Shown in pieces: positions 8,877 to 18,166 of a stretch of 64,000 nt of DNA. Within the stretch, counting starts at the first letter, position 1, and each line of letters begins with the position of its first letter. Source of the stretch: Malaciobacter molluscorum LMG 25693 (GTDB lineage: Bacteria; Campylobacterota; Campylobacteria; Campylobacterales; Arcobacteraceae); the NCBI RefSeq assembly GCF_003544935.1, contig NZ_CP032098.1, forward strand, positions 2,542,001 through 2,606,000, in the 5' to 3' direction. Made by a program: the position numbers and the translations under genes. The notes under the pieces are model-generated. The model ran no database searches and was not told the DNA's origin. It saw only the letters and a program-made list of their open reading frames with translations.

Positions 8877-10328
8877 CTATCTTTCTGTTAATGCATTTTG
8901 TTTTACTTTTAAAATAGGTTTTAAAATAAAATCTAAAATTGTTTTCTTTCCTGTTATAATATCGACACTTGCAACCATACCAGGGATAATAGGTAATTTT
9001 CTACCATCTTTTTCTAAAAAATTTTTATCTGTTTTTACAACAACTCTATAATAACTTTTTTGATCTTTTGATTCTTTATCAACAATACTATCTGCTGAAA
9101 TATCAACTATCTTTCCATCTAATCCACCATAAATTGAAAAATCATATGCTGTAATTTTTACTATTGCTTTATGGCTTGGATTTATAAAGGCAATATCTTT
9201 TGGATCAATTTTTGCTTCAACTAATAAACTACTACTATTAGGAACAATTTCTACCAAATCCATACCAGATTGAACAACTCCACCAATTGTATTTAAATAT
9301 ATTTGTTTAACTGTTCCATCAACAGGTGATTTTAAAATAGTTTTTGCAACTTTATCTTTATCCGCAATTAATTTTGCTTTTACTTTATTTAATTCACCTA
9401 TTGTTTTTTGCAAAGTATCAGAAGCTTCTCTTTTAAAAGTATTTATTTTTTCTTCTATTTTAAATTTTGCTTCTTTTATTGCTAATTTAGATCTTGGAAC
9501 AGATAAAAGTGCAGCATCCAAATCACCACTTGTTTTGTTATACTCTTTTTCTATATTTAAAACATCATATTTAGATTTTGCACCTTTTTGAGCCAATAAT
9601 TGTATAGTTCTTCTTTGCTCTTTTATAATTCTAAAACTCTTTCTTAAATTTTTGATTGTATATTGAACTTCTTTTAATTCTTGCTCTTTTTGTCCTAATT
9701 GATTTTTCAAAACATCTACTGAAGATTTTAATTCATTATATTGACTATATAAAAGACTTCGTTCAGAGGCTGCATACTCTTGTCCATTTTCTAAAATTTC
9801 TTTAGGAAATTCTAATTTTGGTATAGGTTTATTTATATCAATATTTGCTTCTGCTTCTAATCTAACTTTTACAGCCATTAAACTTAAATAAGCTTGTTTA
9901 TTTTCCTCAAAAGATGATCTAAATCTTGTAGTATCAATTTTTAATAAAGGATCACCTTTTTTTACTTGTTGTCCCTCTTTTATCAAAATTTCTGAAATAA
10001 TACCACCATCAAAAGATTGAACACTTTGAACTTTATCATAAGGAATTACTTTACCATCTCCCTTTGCTACCTCATCAATTTTTGCAAAAGATGCCCAAAG
10101 AACAAAAAGAGTTAAAACACCCACAACAATAGAAAATACTATTTTTGAAACATATGTAGGTTCTTCATTTGCATAACTATAACTTGTATATACAAAATCT
10201 AAATCTTCTTTTTTATTCTCATCTAATCCATATATATTTTTTATGAATTTTATTGGATTTATTTTTTTTGCTTTTTTTATAAAATTATTAAATATTTTAT
10301 TTTGAAATTTATTTTTTTGTTCACTCAT
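8877..10328 (-). CDS. HlyD-family type I secretion membrane fusion protein
   Basis: The 483-residue protein has a cytoplasmic N-terminus, one transmembrane helix (about residues 64-84, VFSIVVGVLTLFVLWASF) and a periplasmic remainder. A split biotinyl-lipoyl fold is visible (GKVIPYDKVQSVQSFDGGII and, after the hairpin, LKSPVDGTVKQIYLNTIGGVV), separated by about 200 residues of coiled coil. The C-terminal beta-barrel region ends near GMVASVDIITGKKTILDFILKPI, the standard HlyD/LapC terminus. It joins the inner-membrane ABC exporter to the TolC channel. The start sits 1 nt after the exporter stop codon, so the two are translationally coupled. Adhesin export is the obvious job given the operon. 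Confidence 0.93.
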   Translation of the reverse strand: MSEQKNKFQNKIFNNFIKKAKKINPIKFIKNIYGLDENKKEDLDFVYTSYSYANEEPTYVSKIVFSIVVGVLTLFVLWASFAKIDEVAKGDGKVIPYDKVQSVQSFDGGIISEILIKEGQQVKKGDPLLKIDTTRFRSSFEENKQAYLSLMAVKVRLEAEANIDINKPIPKLEFPKEILENGQEYAASERSLLYSQYNELKSSVDVLKNQLGQKEQELKEVQYTIKNLRKSFRIIKEQRRTIQLLAQKGAKSKYDVLNIEKEYNKTSGDLDAALLSVPRSKLAIKEAKFKIEEKINTFKREASDTLQKTIGELNKVKAKLIADKDKVAKTILKSPVDGTVKQIYLNTIGGVVQSGMDLVEIVPNSSSLLVEAKIDPKDIAFINPSHKAIVKITAYDFSIYGGLDGKIVDISADSIVDKESKDQKSYYRVVVKTDKNFLEKDGRKLPIIPGMVASVDIITGKKTILDFILKPILKVKQNALTER

Positions 10329-10329
10329 A

Positions 10330-12486
10330 TTATTTACTCATTTTATTAAATACTTCTTCTTTAGGTCCATCAAGTATAATTTGTCCATTTTCAACAATAA
10401 TAACTCTATTAACTAATCTTAAAAGTGATGTTTTATGAGTTACAACAATCAAAGTTTTATCCTCTACAATCTTTTCAACTCTATCTATGAACATTTTTTC
10501 TGTTTGTCTATCCATTGAATTTGTTGGTTCATCTAACATTAAAATATTTGGATTTGAAATAAGTGCTCTTGCTAAAGTAACTGATTGTCTTTCACCTCCA
10601 CTTAAGCCTTCACCTCTTTCTCCAACAATTAAATCATATCCAGCTTCATGCTTACCTAAAAATTCATCAAGTCCTGCTACTTTTGAAGCTCGTAATAACT
10701 CTTCATCAGAAACATACTGTTCACCTATTGTTATATTATCTTTAATTGTTCCCATAAATAAAAATGGTTCTTGAGGAACAAATCCAACTGCTTGTCGTAA
10801 ATCAACAGGATCAATTTGTCTAATATCAACCCCATCAACTAATACAGAACCTTTAGTTGGTTCATATAAATTCATAAGAAGCTTTAATAAAGTAGATTTT
10901 CCAGAACCAATTTTACCTAATATTGCAATTCTTTCACCTTGATTGATAGTAAGATTAATATTTTTTAAAGTTTGATGATTTTGATTTTTATATGCAAATT
11001 GGACATCTTTAAATTCAATCTTTCCACTTAAATTTGGTCTGCTTATATAAGTTTTATTCTCTTTTTCAACTGGCATTTTCATAACTTCATCAAGGTTATT
11101 CAAAGATAACATTGTTTTATCATATTTAATTATCATACCAACAAGCTGAGAAACAGGAGCAATAACTCTTCCATTTAACATCATAGAAGCAATGATTGCT
11201 CCCATTGTCATTTCACCTTCACCTGCTAAATAAACACCTGCTGCAACAATTAAAATATTTGAAAACTGCGAAATAAAAGCAGTTAAAAAAGTAATAGTTT
11301 GTGATAAGAATTGTCCTTTATCAGAGTAGTGAATAGTTTTATTTACAGCTTGATCCCAATGAGTTCTCATTCTATTTTGGGCTCTAATACTTTTAATAAT
11401 TTCAAGACCAGTAACAGTTTCAATTAAAGTTGTATGTTTTATCTGCTCTTCTTTTACTGAATTTTCAATTATTGATTTTAGTGGTCTTTGTATATACCAA
11501 GAAATACCAACAGATATAAGTACAGTTAAAATTGTAATATAACCTAAAGGTCCTCCAATATAAAAAATCACTGTAATAAAAATAAGAATAAATGGAAAAT
11601 CAACAGCAGCAGCAATACTTGCACTTGTAAAAAATTCTCTTACACTTTCAAAAGATTGTAATCTACTTACAAACTGCCCTGTTGAAGCTGGTTTAGCATC
11701 AATTTTTATATTAAGTAATTGATTAAATATTCTATTTGAGATTAAAGTATCTGCTCTTTTACTTGCAAGTCCTAAAAAATATGACCGAAGTAGTTTTAAT
11801 ATAAAATCAAAAATCATTGCTAAAGATATACCAAAAAATAAGGCCCATAAAGTTTCCATAGCATTATTTGGAAGAACTCTATCATATACATTCATAGTAA
11901 ATAAAGGGGTTGCTAATATAAGCATATTTACAAATAAAGATACTATTATTACTTGTTTATAAATACCTCTATTTCTTTTTAGAGTACCCCAGAACCACTC
12001 TTTTGGTTGTTCAACTATTACTTCATTTTCAATTCTATTATTAAAATTAAATTCAGGTTTTACAATTATTAATTCACCTGTATATTCTGATTCTAATTTT
12101 TCTAAAGTAAGAGTTGTTACACCAGAACTAAGTCCAGGAATTATAACTTCAACTCTTTTTTCTTTAATATCATAATCTAATAATACACAAGCTCTACCTT
12201 TTCCTAGAATTAATACAGAAGGTAATGCAAGTTTTGTAATATTTGGTATTGCTCTTTTTACTACTTTTGTAGTAAGTCCTATTCTTTTTGAAGCTTTTAA
12301 AAACATATCCACATTCATTGAAGATTTATGAATAGGTAAACCAAAGGTCAAAGATTGATGAGAAGTCTCTCTTTTATGGTATTTTGATAGAAAAACTAAG
12401 CATTCTAATAAGTCATCTACTTGTCTTCTATCCTTTAAATTTTTTAATGTTCCATCTTTATTGTCATTTACAGTTTCATTGCTCAC
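10330..12486 (-). CDS. Type I secretion ABC transporter (LapB/HlyB-like, C39-like domain)
   Basis: The 718-residue exporter has three parts. Residues about 20-145 are a C39-like domain that lacks the catalytic His context, as in LapB/HlyB-type transporters that bind rather than cleave substrate. Residues about 170-460 form the six-helix ABC membrane domain. The nucleotide-binding domain carries Walker A (GKIGSGKST, about residue 523), Q-loop (FVPQEPF), signature (LSGGERQ), Walker B (ILMLDEPT) and H-loop (VVTHK). The start is GTG at 12486, with AAGGCGG about 11 nt upstream just after the tolC stop. With the HlyD and TolC genes it completes a type I secretion system, presumably for the giant adhesin. 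Confidence 0.93.
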   Translation of the reverse strand: MSNETVNDNKDGTLKNLKDRRQVDDLLECLVFLSKYHKRETSHQSLTFGLPIHKSSMNVDMFLKASKRIGLTTKVVKRAIPNITKLALPSVLILGKGRACVLLDYDIKEKRVEVIIPGLSSGVTTLTLEKLESEYTGELIIVKPEFNFNNRIENEVIVEQPKEWFWGTLKRNRGIYKQVIIVSLFVNMLILATPLFTMNVYDRVLPNNAMETLWALFFGISLAMIFDFILKLLRSYFLGLASKRADTLISNRIFNQLLNIKIDAKPASTGQFVSRLQSFESVREFFTSASIAAAVDFPFILIFITVIFYIGGPLGYITILTVLISVGISWYIQRPLKSIIENSVKEEQIKHTTLIETVTGLEIIKSIRAQNRMRTHWDQAVNKTIHYSDKGQFLSQTITFLTAFISQFSNILIVAAGVYLAGEGEMTMGAIIASMMLNGRVIAPVSQLVGMIIKYDKTMLSLNNLDEVMKMPVEKENKTYISRPNLSGKIEFKDVQFAYKNQNHQTLKNINLTINQGERIAILGKIGSGKSTLLKLLMNLYEPTKGSVLVDGVDIRQIDPVDLRQAVGFVPQEPFLFMGTIKDNITIGEQYVSDEELLRASKVAGLDEFLGKHEAGYDLIVGERGEGLSGGERQSVTLARALISNPNILMLDEPTNSMDRQTEKMFIDRVEKIVEDKTLIVVTHKTSLLRLVNRVIIVENGQIILDGPKEEVFNKMSK

Positions 12487-12503
12487 TAAAAAATACCGCC
12501 TTA

Positions 12504-14258
12504 TTAGTTATACTTACGATAAAGTTCTTGATGCTTTGCTATATTATCTACATATGGATTAGAAGATAATATATCTTTTGATAAATTATTTAAAGCCTCT
12601 TTTGCTTTACTATATTTAGTAAATATACCCAATAAAACCTTTGAATTCATTTTATTTTTTCCAATAGGAAAAGCAATAACTTTTCCTATTAAATTATTTT
12701 TTTTCAAATAGTCATTTAACATTTTTGTCTCTACTGTAGCTAAATTGATTGTATAATCATCGTTTTGTCTATTTAAAAACTCTTTAAGATTTTTATTATT
12801 TTTTTCTTTTTTAGGTAGTGTATAAAGTTGCGTTGATGCAGTTGATATTTCATTTTCTTGAATATCAGATGAGTTAGTTTCTAATAGTTCTTTTAATTCA
12901 TCAGAAAATTCTTCTCTTTTTTTATCTGGTTCTATTTTATATACCCTTGGTTTTATTTTACTACAATCTTGATCTTTTGATCTTAAAATTGAATCACCAA
13001 TTTTTGATAGAGAATATAAAAGATCATAATAATTATCAAATAATGAATATTCTCTTTCAATCAAACTTTGAGTTGATTGATATAATTCTGTTTGTGCATT
13101 TAAAATATCAACAAAAGTTCTTGTACCTGCTTCAAACTCATTTTTATAAACTTCTACAATATTAGCATTTGCATCTACATATTTTTTAAGAACATCAACT
13201 CTTTTTTTATCATTTTGATATCTATAATATTTATCTTTTACATCTTGAATTACTTTATTTGTAATTTCATCCAAAGTTTTCTTTTGTTCTTGTAAAAAAA
13301 GTTTTTGTTGTGTATCTTTTACTTTATTTGCTCCACCATTAAATAAATTCCAATTAAAATTTAATCTTGCATAATTTTCATCTTCTTCACCATTTCCATC
13401 AAGTTCTATATCACTATCTCTACTTGCTTTTAATTCAATATCAATTGTCGGTAAAAATGAAGCTTTGTTTTGTTCTACTTTTTCTCGTTGAACTCTTATT
13501 TTTTCTAACTGCTCTTTTATTTCATAATTTGATAATACTGCTTTTTTAATAACATCTGTTAGTTTATTTGGGATATTCTTTTCATTTATTACAGGCCTAC
13601 AAACAGGAGTTTTAATATCAATACCAACATATTTTTTTAGTGCATTAAGTTGTTGTTGTTTACTATTTTCTTCTTCATAATATTTATCTGTTGCAAAATG
13701 TAATTTTGAAGAAACTTGATATGTTTCTAAAACTTCACCACTTATCTCTTCTTTTTGTTTTGCAATTTTTAAGTTATTTTTATTAGTTTTTATCATCTCT
13801 TCAGATAAAGACATAAGTTCATTAAATTTAACCAAAGCTGTATATGCTTTAGAAGTCTCTAATACAGTATTTTCAATAGCGTTTAAACTTCTATATTTAT
13901 TTGATAGATTTTGATGTTTCATCTCCCCTATTTCGCTAGGAGTTAGTCCCCCATCATAAATTAATTGTCTTAAAGTAAGACCAATGTTATATCCCTTTTT
14001 TGAAGTATCTGTGTGGTCTTTATCTTCATATTTGTCTTTTACTTTTGATTTTTCAGCAAATGCACTTAAATCAAGAGTTGGTAAATATTTACTCTGTTTT
14101 TCATCAACATAATATCTATAAGCTTCTTGGTTTTTTCTCTCTGCCATCACATCAGGATTTGAGATAAGTGTTCTTTCGACACTTTCTTTTAAACTTAATG
14201 CATATAAATTATTAAGTAAAAGTAATGTAAAAGTAAAGAATACAAAAAACTTTTTCAT
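12504..14258 (-). CDS. TolC-family outer-membrane channel with a C-terminal SPOR-like domain
   Basis: The first ~430 residues are a TolC/LapE-type outer-membrane efflux protein: a signal peptide (MKKFFVFFTFTLLLLNNLYA), then two repeats of long helices and beta strands (NPDVMAERKN, SKYLPTLDLSA, then SFLPTIDIELKAS, YNGG/FNGG turns). After a low-complexity linker (about 440-500), the last ~85 residues look like a SPOR domain: YTINLATVE, a helix, then KVLLGIFTKYSKAKEALNNL and PYVDNIAKHQEL. SPOR domains bind denuded peptidoglycan glycan strands, so this would tether the channel to the wall (inference). At 584 residues it is longer than ordinary TolC proteins (~450-480), consistent with a fusion. 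It is first in the adhesin operon, with AAAGG 6 nt before the ATG. Confidence 0.85.
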   Translation of the reverse strand: MKKFFVFFTFTLLLLNNLYALSLKESVERTLISNPDVMAERKNQEAYRYYVDEKQSKYLPTLDLSAFAEKSKVKDKYEDKDHTDTSKKGYNIGLTLRQLIYDGGLTPSEIGEMKHQNLSNKYRSLNAIENTVLETSKAYTALVKFNELMSLSEEMIKTNKNNLKIAKQKEEISGEVLETYQVSSKLHFATDKYYEEENSKQQQLNALKKYVGIDIKTPVCRPVINEKNIPNKLTDVIKKAVLSNYEIKEQLEKIRVQREKVEQNKASFLPTIDIELKASRDSDIELDGNGEEDENYARLNFNWNLFNGGANKVKDTQQKLFLQEQKKTLDEITNKVIQDVKDKYYRYQNDKKRVDVLKKYVDANANIVEVYKNEFEAGTRTFVDILNAQTELYQSTQSLIEREYSLFDNYYDLLYSLSKIGDSILRSKDQDCSKIKPRVYKIEPDKKREEFSDELKELLETNSSDIQENEISTASTQLYTLPKKEKNNKNLKEFLNRQNDDYTINLATVETKMLNDYLKKNNLIGKVIAFPIGKNKMNSKVLLGIFTKYSKAKEALNNLSKDILSSNPYVDNIAKHQELYRKYN

Positions 14259-14380
14259 GCAGAACCTTTAAAATGTAAATAATAAATTCAATTATTTCAT
14301 ATATAATGTTTAAAGTAACTTAAATCTTAATATAATATAATTAATTCTATTATTAATAAAATTATCAGTAAAGGTTAAAT

Positions 14381-15082
14381 TTGCAAAATATTAATATTAA
14401 AGAAGTCCTTAAAAACATGACAATTTTGTATATTGAAGATGAAAAGAGTATAAGAGAAAATCTTACAAAAATGTTAACATTATTATTTAAAAAGTGTCTT
14501 AGTTTTGAAAATGGAAAAGACGCAATAAATTATTTTGAAAATAATAAAGTTGATATTTTACTTACTGATATTAACTTAGTTGATATAAATGGAATTGATA
14601 TAATCAAAAAAATAAGACAAACAAATGAAGATATTCCAATTATATTACTTACTGCATATTTAGAAACTGATTATCTACTTGATGCAATAAAATATGAAGT
14701 AACTGAATATTTAAATAAGCCCATTAATTTTGAACTTTTATTAAAATCATTTGAAAAAGCTGCAAAAAAAATAGTATCTAAAGGAAATTATTTTTTTACT
14801 TTAAATAATAATTTAGAATATAGATTTTTAAATAAAGAACTATTTGATAAAGAAAATAACAAAAGTATATCTTTAACTTCTAATGAATTAAAATTCTTTG
14901 AACTTTTAATAAAAAATAGTAATAGAGTTGTTACATATGATGAAATTAAAAATGAAGTTTGGAGCAATAGTCTTGAAGTTACAGATTCTGCTTTCAAAAA
15001 TTTACTAACAAAACTAAGACAAAAAATAGGTAAAGACATCATTTTAAATATCTCTAAAGTGGGATATAAACTAAATATATAA
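14381..15082 (+). CDS. OmpR-type response regulator
   Basis: This has a receiver domain (residues about 13-130: IEDEKS acidic pocket, phospho-Asp in VDILLTDINL, switch Thr in ILLTAY, Lys in LNKPI) and a winged-helix DNA-binding domain (LTSNELKFFELLIKN ... VTDSAFKNLLTKLRQKIG ... ISKVGYKLNI). I take the TTG at 14381 as the start because AAGG lies 6 nt before it; the first in-frame ATG (14417) has no ribosome site. The gene diverges from tolC across a 122-bp region and is not next to a kinase. The orphan kinase at 6080-6895 is a candidate partner, and the adhesin operon a candidate target (both inference). Confidence 0.88.
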   Translation: MQNINIKEVLKNMTILYIEDEKSIRENLTKMLTLLFKKCLSFENGKDAINYFENNKVDILLTDINLVDINGIDIIKKIRQTNEDIPIILLTAYLETDYLLDAIKYEVTEYLNKPINFELLLKSFEKAAKKIVSKGNYFFTLNNNLEYRFLNKELFDKENNKSISLTSNELKFFELLIKNSNRVVTYDEIKNEVWSNSLEVTDSAFKNLLTKLRQKIGKDIILNISKVGYKLNI

Positions 15083-15090
15083 TTTATATC

Positions 15091-16128
15091 CTAATGTCTT
15101 TTTCTTTTTGTATTTAAATCAGACAATAATACACCTATCCATTTTGTATTATTAGTTGATTCAAATGCAATTTTAAGTGTCATAGTTATAGGAACAGCTA
15201 AAAACATTCCAACTATTCCTAAAATCCAACCCCAAAATATTAGTGAAAAGAAAATAACCATAGGAGATAAACCTAATTCTTTACCCATAAATTTAGGTTC
15301 CAAAACATTACTTATAGTGATATTTATAACCATATAAACAATTATCAACCAAATTGTTATTTCAAAATTGCCAGTAATAAAAGATAACAATATTGCAGGA
15401 ATTGCAGCAACAATAGAACCAATTACTGGAATAAAATTAAATAAGAATCCAATAATTGCCCATAAAATAGGATATTCTATATTAAAAAATATTAATGCAA
15501 TAAAAATAAACAATCCAGTAAGAAAACTAGTAAAAGTTTTAACAATAAAATATTTTTGTAGATTTTGAGAAAACAATTTAAAGTTTGATAATCTATTATG
15601 ATCACTTTTAAATATAACTTTCAATTTTTTCTCTAGAAGTTTTGATTCAGACAGAATAAAAGCAATTCCTATAAATACTAATAAAGCTTTAGAAAAGACT
15701 GCACTTATATTTCCTAACAATCCTGTGGTGAAGTTAAAAAAATAACTAAAATTTAATGTTTTTAAAATTTGTTCTTTATCAATAGCAAAACCATAATTTT
15801 CAATATATGATATTATTTTTATAATTGATGACTTGATTTTTGTTTCATAAGTAGGAAGATTTGCACTAAAACTAGCCAATGAACTATTTACCATATAACT
15901 TAAAAGAAAAGTTATAATTGTAAGTACAAAAAGTAAAATAACATAAGCTATAAACTTTGGCACTTTTTTATCTTCTAAAATTTTTAAAAATGCTGATAAA
16001 ATTGATGCTATAAAAATTGATAATAAAAGAATTATTACGATTTCTGATGCTGCTTTAATTCCTGCTATTATTACAACTGCTGTTGCTAAATAATAAAAAT
16101 AGTTTTGAACATTTGTTTTTTCTTCCAT
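15091..16128 (-). CDS. AI-2E family membrane protein
   Basis: The 345-residue polytopic protein has about seven to eight membrane helices and a soluble segment around residues 75-130 (NSSLASFSANLPTYETKI). The conserved C-terminal half is typical of the AI-2E/YdiK/PerM family (GFLFNFIPVIGSIVAAIPA, SNVLEPKFMGKELGLSP, WGWILGIVGMFLAVP). Characterised members are permeases or Na+/H+ antiporters; autoinducer export is only one proposal, so the substrate is unknown. It converges on the response regulator (8-nt gap) and sits 12 nt downstream of the sensor kinase gene, so it is probably co-transcribed with that kinase. Confidence 0.9.
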   Translation of the reverse strand: MEEKTNVQNYFYYLATAVVIIAGIKAASEIVIILLLSIFIASILSAFLKILEDKKVPKFIAYVILLFVLTIITFLLSYMVNSSLASFSANLPTYETKIKSSIIKIISYIENYGFAIDKEQILKTLNFSYFFNFTTGLLGNISAVFSKALLVFIGIAFILSESKLLEKKLKVIFKSDHNRLSNFKLFSQNLQKYFIVKTFTSFLTGLFIFIALIFFNIEYPILWAIIGFLFNFIPVIGSIVAAIPAILLSFITGNFEITIWLIIVYMVINITISNVLEPKFMGKELGLSPMVIFFSLIFWGWILGIVGMFLAVPITMTLKIAFESTNNTKWIGVLLSDLNTKRKRH

Positions 16129-16140
16129 TTTGAACCTATA

Positions 16141-18027
16141 TTATATTGGTATTTCTATTATGAACATTGCGCCTGTGTATTCTACATCATTGTAAGTAAA
16201 GTTATAATTATTTACTGTTAAATTACCATTTAAATGTTTACAAATTATTTCATGACTCATGTATAATCCAATTCCTGTACCAATACTTTTATCTTTAGTA
16301 GTAAAATAAGGTTCAAAAACTTTTTGTAAATTTTTTTCTTTTATTCCTCCTGCATTATCATATATTTTAACTAATACTTTTTCTTCTTCCAATGCAGTTT
16401 CTATAAAAATATATCTATTTAAATCATCACGCTTAATAAGTTCATCTCTTGCATTATTTAATATATTTATCAGAACTTGTAATAATTCATTTTCTAATGT
16501 AAAAAAGTTTATACAATTAACATCTTTTATTATTTTTATATTTTTTGTTTTATATTGAGCATCTACTAATTTTATAGTCTTATTTACTACATCTTTTATA
16601 TCAATTCTAACTTCACTTTTATTTGGATTAAAAAAATTCTTAAAATCATCAATTGTTTTAGATAAATATTGTGATGATTCATTTATCTTTTTAGTAGAAT
16701 TATAAAATTCCTCATCACTTAATATTCCCATCTCTTTTTGAAAACTTATTCCAGTAGCTGCTGTTGATATGACAGATAAAGGTTGTCTCCATTGATGAGC
16801 AATATTTGCTATCATTTCTCCCATACTTGCCATTTTTGATTGCTGGGCTAAAACATTTTGTTGTTTTTCTATCTCTTCTTTATACTCTTTAAATTTATTT
16901 TCTAAAAGTTTTGAAACATATATAGAAATAAATAATAGTAAAATAATTAATATAGAAGATAAAATTGCAACATTTTCTAAATATTTTACAAATTGAGCAT
17001 TTAACTCTTTTTCTTTTTCTTTTAAATCTAATTGAAAGTCATCTTCATAAAAACCACTCCCAATTATCCATTTCCATTGATTCATCCCTTTTATAAAACT
17101 TGTTTTTTTTACAGACTTATTTGTTCCTGGTTTATGTTTTTGTACATATGTATAAAAACCCTCACCTTCTTGAGCTATTTTTTTCATATTTCTCAAATCA
17201 TTTAGAAAATAATTTAAACTATCATTTTTATGTGCATTTTTACCTAAATACTCTTTTTTTATATGACTTAAATAATTAAAATTATAATCTAAGATAAAAA
17301 TATATCCTTCACCAAAATATCTTATTCTATTTATATAAGCAAGAACTTTTTTTTTCACATTCTTTTCAAAATCAGCAACATATTCACCTGTTCCAATAAC
17401 TACATTATAAGGAGCAAAATATTTATAAAAACTGATTTTTTTATAAGCTTTTTTATCCTTATGTTTATACCAATAATAAGTATCAAAAGATTCAGTCTTA
17501 TTTTTTATAGTTTTTATAATCTTTTTTACAAAGTTATACCCATGAGCATCTTTAAAATTGGACAAATCTTTATTTTCATACTCTTTATTTAAAGGTTGTA
17601 ATCTTTTTATACCATTTATATCATCAATAAAATAATAACCTCTTCCTTCATTAAAAATAATTGAACCTAATGTTTGCTTTATTATCTTAAAAATCTCTTC
17701 TTTTGATTTTGTATTTTTATTTTTTTCATAGAGTAATGTTGCAATTTTATGTGCTTCATAAACTCTATCTTTGATAGATTCTTTTAACTGTTTTTCTGTA
17801 GTTTCTTTTATAAAATTTATATACTCATATACTCTTTGAACCTCATCAAAAACCACTTTCTTATTTTGCTTAATAAAAGTTTGTCTTAATTTTTGTTTTT
17901 CTAATTCATAGTTTTTTTTATGTTCTAAATATAATGCAAAAGTTATAAAAATAGAAATTATAATAGTTAGCAAGGGTAAACTATATCTAATAATTTTTGT
18001 TAAGATTTGCTCACTTTGATAGTTCAT
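16141..18027 (-). CDS. Membrane sensor histidine kinase with two Cache domains
   Basis: TM1 is near residues 14-31 and TM2 near 345-366. Between them are two sCache_2-like modules (FNEGRGYYFIDDINGIKRLQPL with NVVIGTGEYVADFEK, and YFGEGYIFILDYNFNYLSHIKKE with WKWIIGSGFYEDDF), which typically bind small organic ligands in the periplasm. The transmitter has MGEMIANIAHQWRQPL (His about 409), NILNNARDEL, YDNAGGI and GTGIGLYMSHEI. I chose the ATG at 18027 over the GTG two codons upstream because only the ATG has a GAG at usable distance. It diverges from another kinase at 18167 with 139 bp between. No response regulator adjoins; the AI-2E gene follows. Confidence 0.9.
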   Translation of the reverse strand: MNYQSEQILTKIIRYSLPLLTIIISIFITFALYLEHKKNYELEKQKLRQTFIKQNKKVVFDEVQRVYEYINFIKETTEKQLKESIKDRVYEAHKIATLLYEKNKNTKSKEEIFKIIKQTLGSIIFNEGRGYYFIDDINGIKRLQPLNKEYENKDLSNFKDAHGYNFVKKIIKTIKNKTESFDTYYWYKHKDKKAYKKISFYKYFAPYNVVIGTGEYVADFEKNVKKKVLAYINRIRYFGEGYIFILDYNFNYLSHIKKEYLGKNAHKNDSLNYFLNDLRNMKKIAQEGEGFYTYVQKHKPGTNKSVKKTSFIKGMNQWKWIIGSGFYEDDFQLDLKEKEKELNAQFVKYLENVAILSSILIILLLFISIYVSKLLENKFKEYKEEIEKQQNVLAQQSKMASMGEMIANIAHQWRQPLSVISTAATGISFQKEMGILSDEEFYNSTKKINESSQYLSKTIDDFKNFFNPNKSEVRIDIKDVVNKTIKLVDAQYKTKNIKIIKDVNCINFFTLENELLQVLINILNNARDELIKRDDLNRYIFIETALEEEKVLVKIYDNAGGIKEKNLQKVFEPYFTTKDKSIGTGIGLYMSHEIICKHLNGNLTVNNYNFTYNDVEYTGAMFIIEIPI

Positions 18028-18166
18028 TGTCACTCTTTTGTTACGAAATAGTAAACTTTATGTTATTATAGTAAAAGTTTTTTTAGTTTAGTTGAATTTT
18101 TTTAATTTAGTTTAATCTATTTTTTATATTCTTTTATAATTGAATTGTATTTTATAAGGAAAAATC

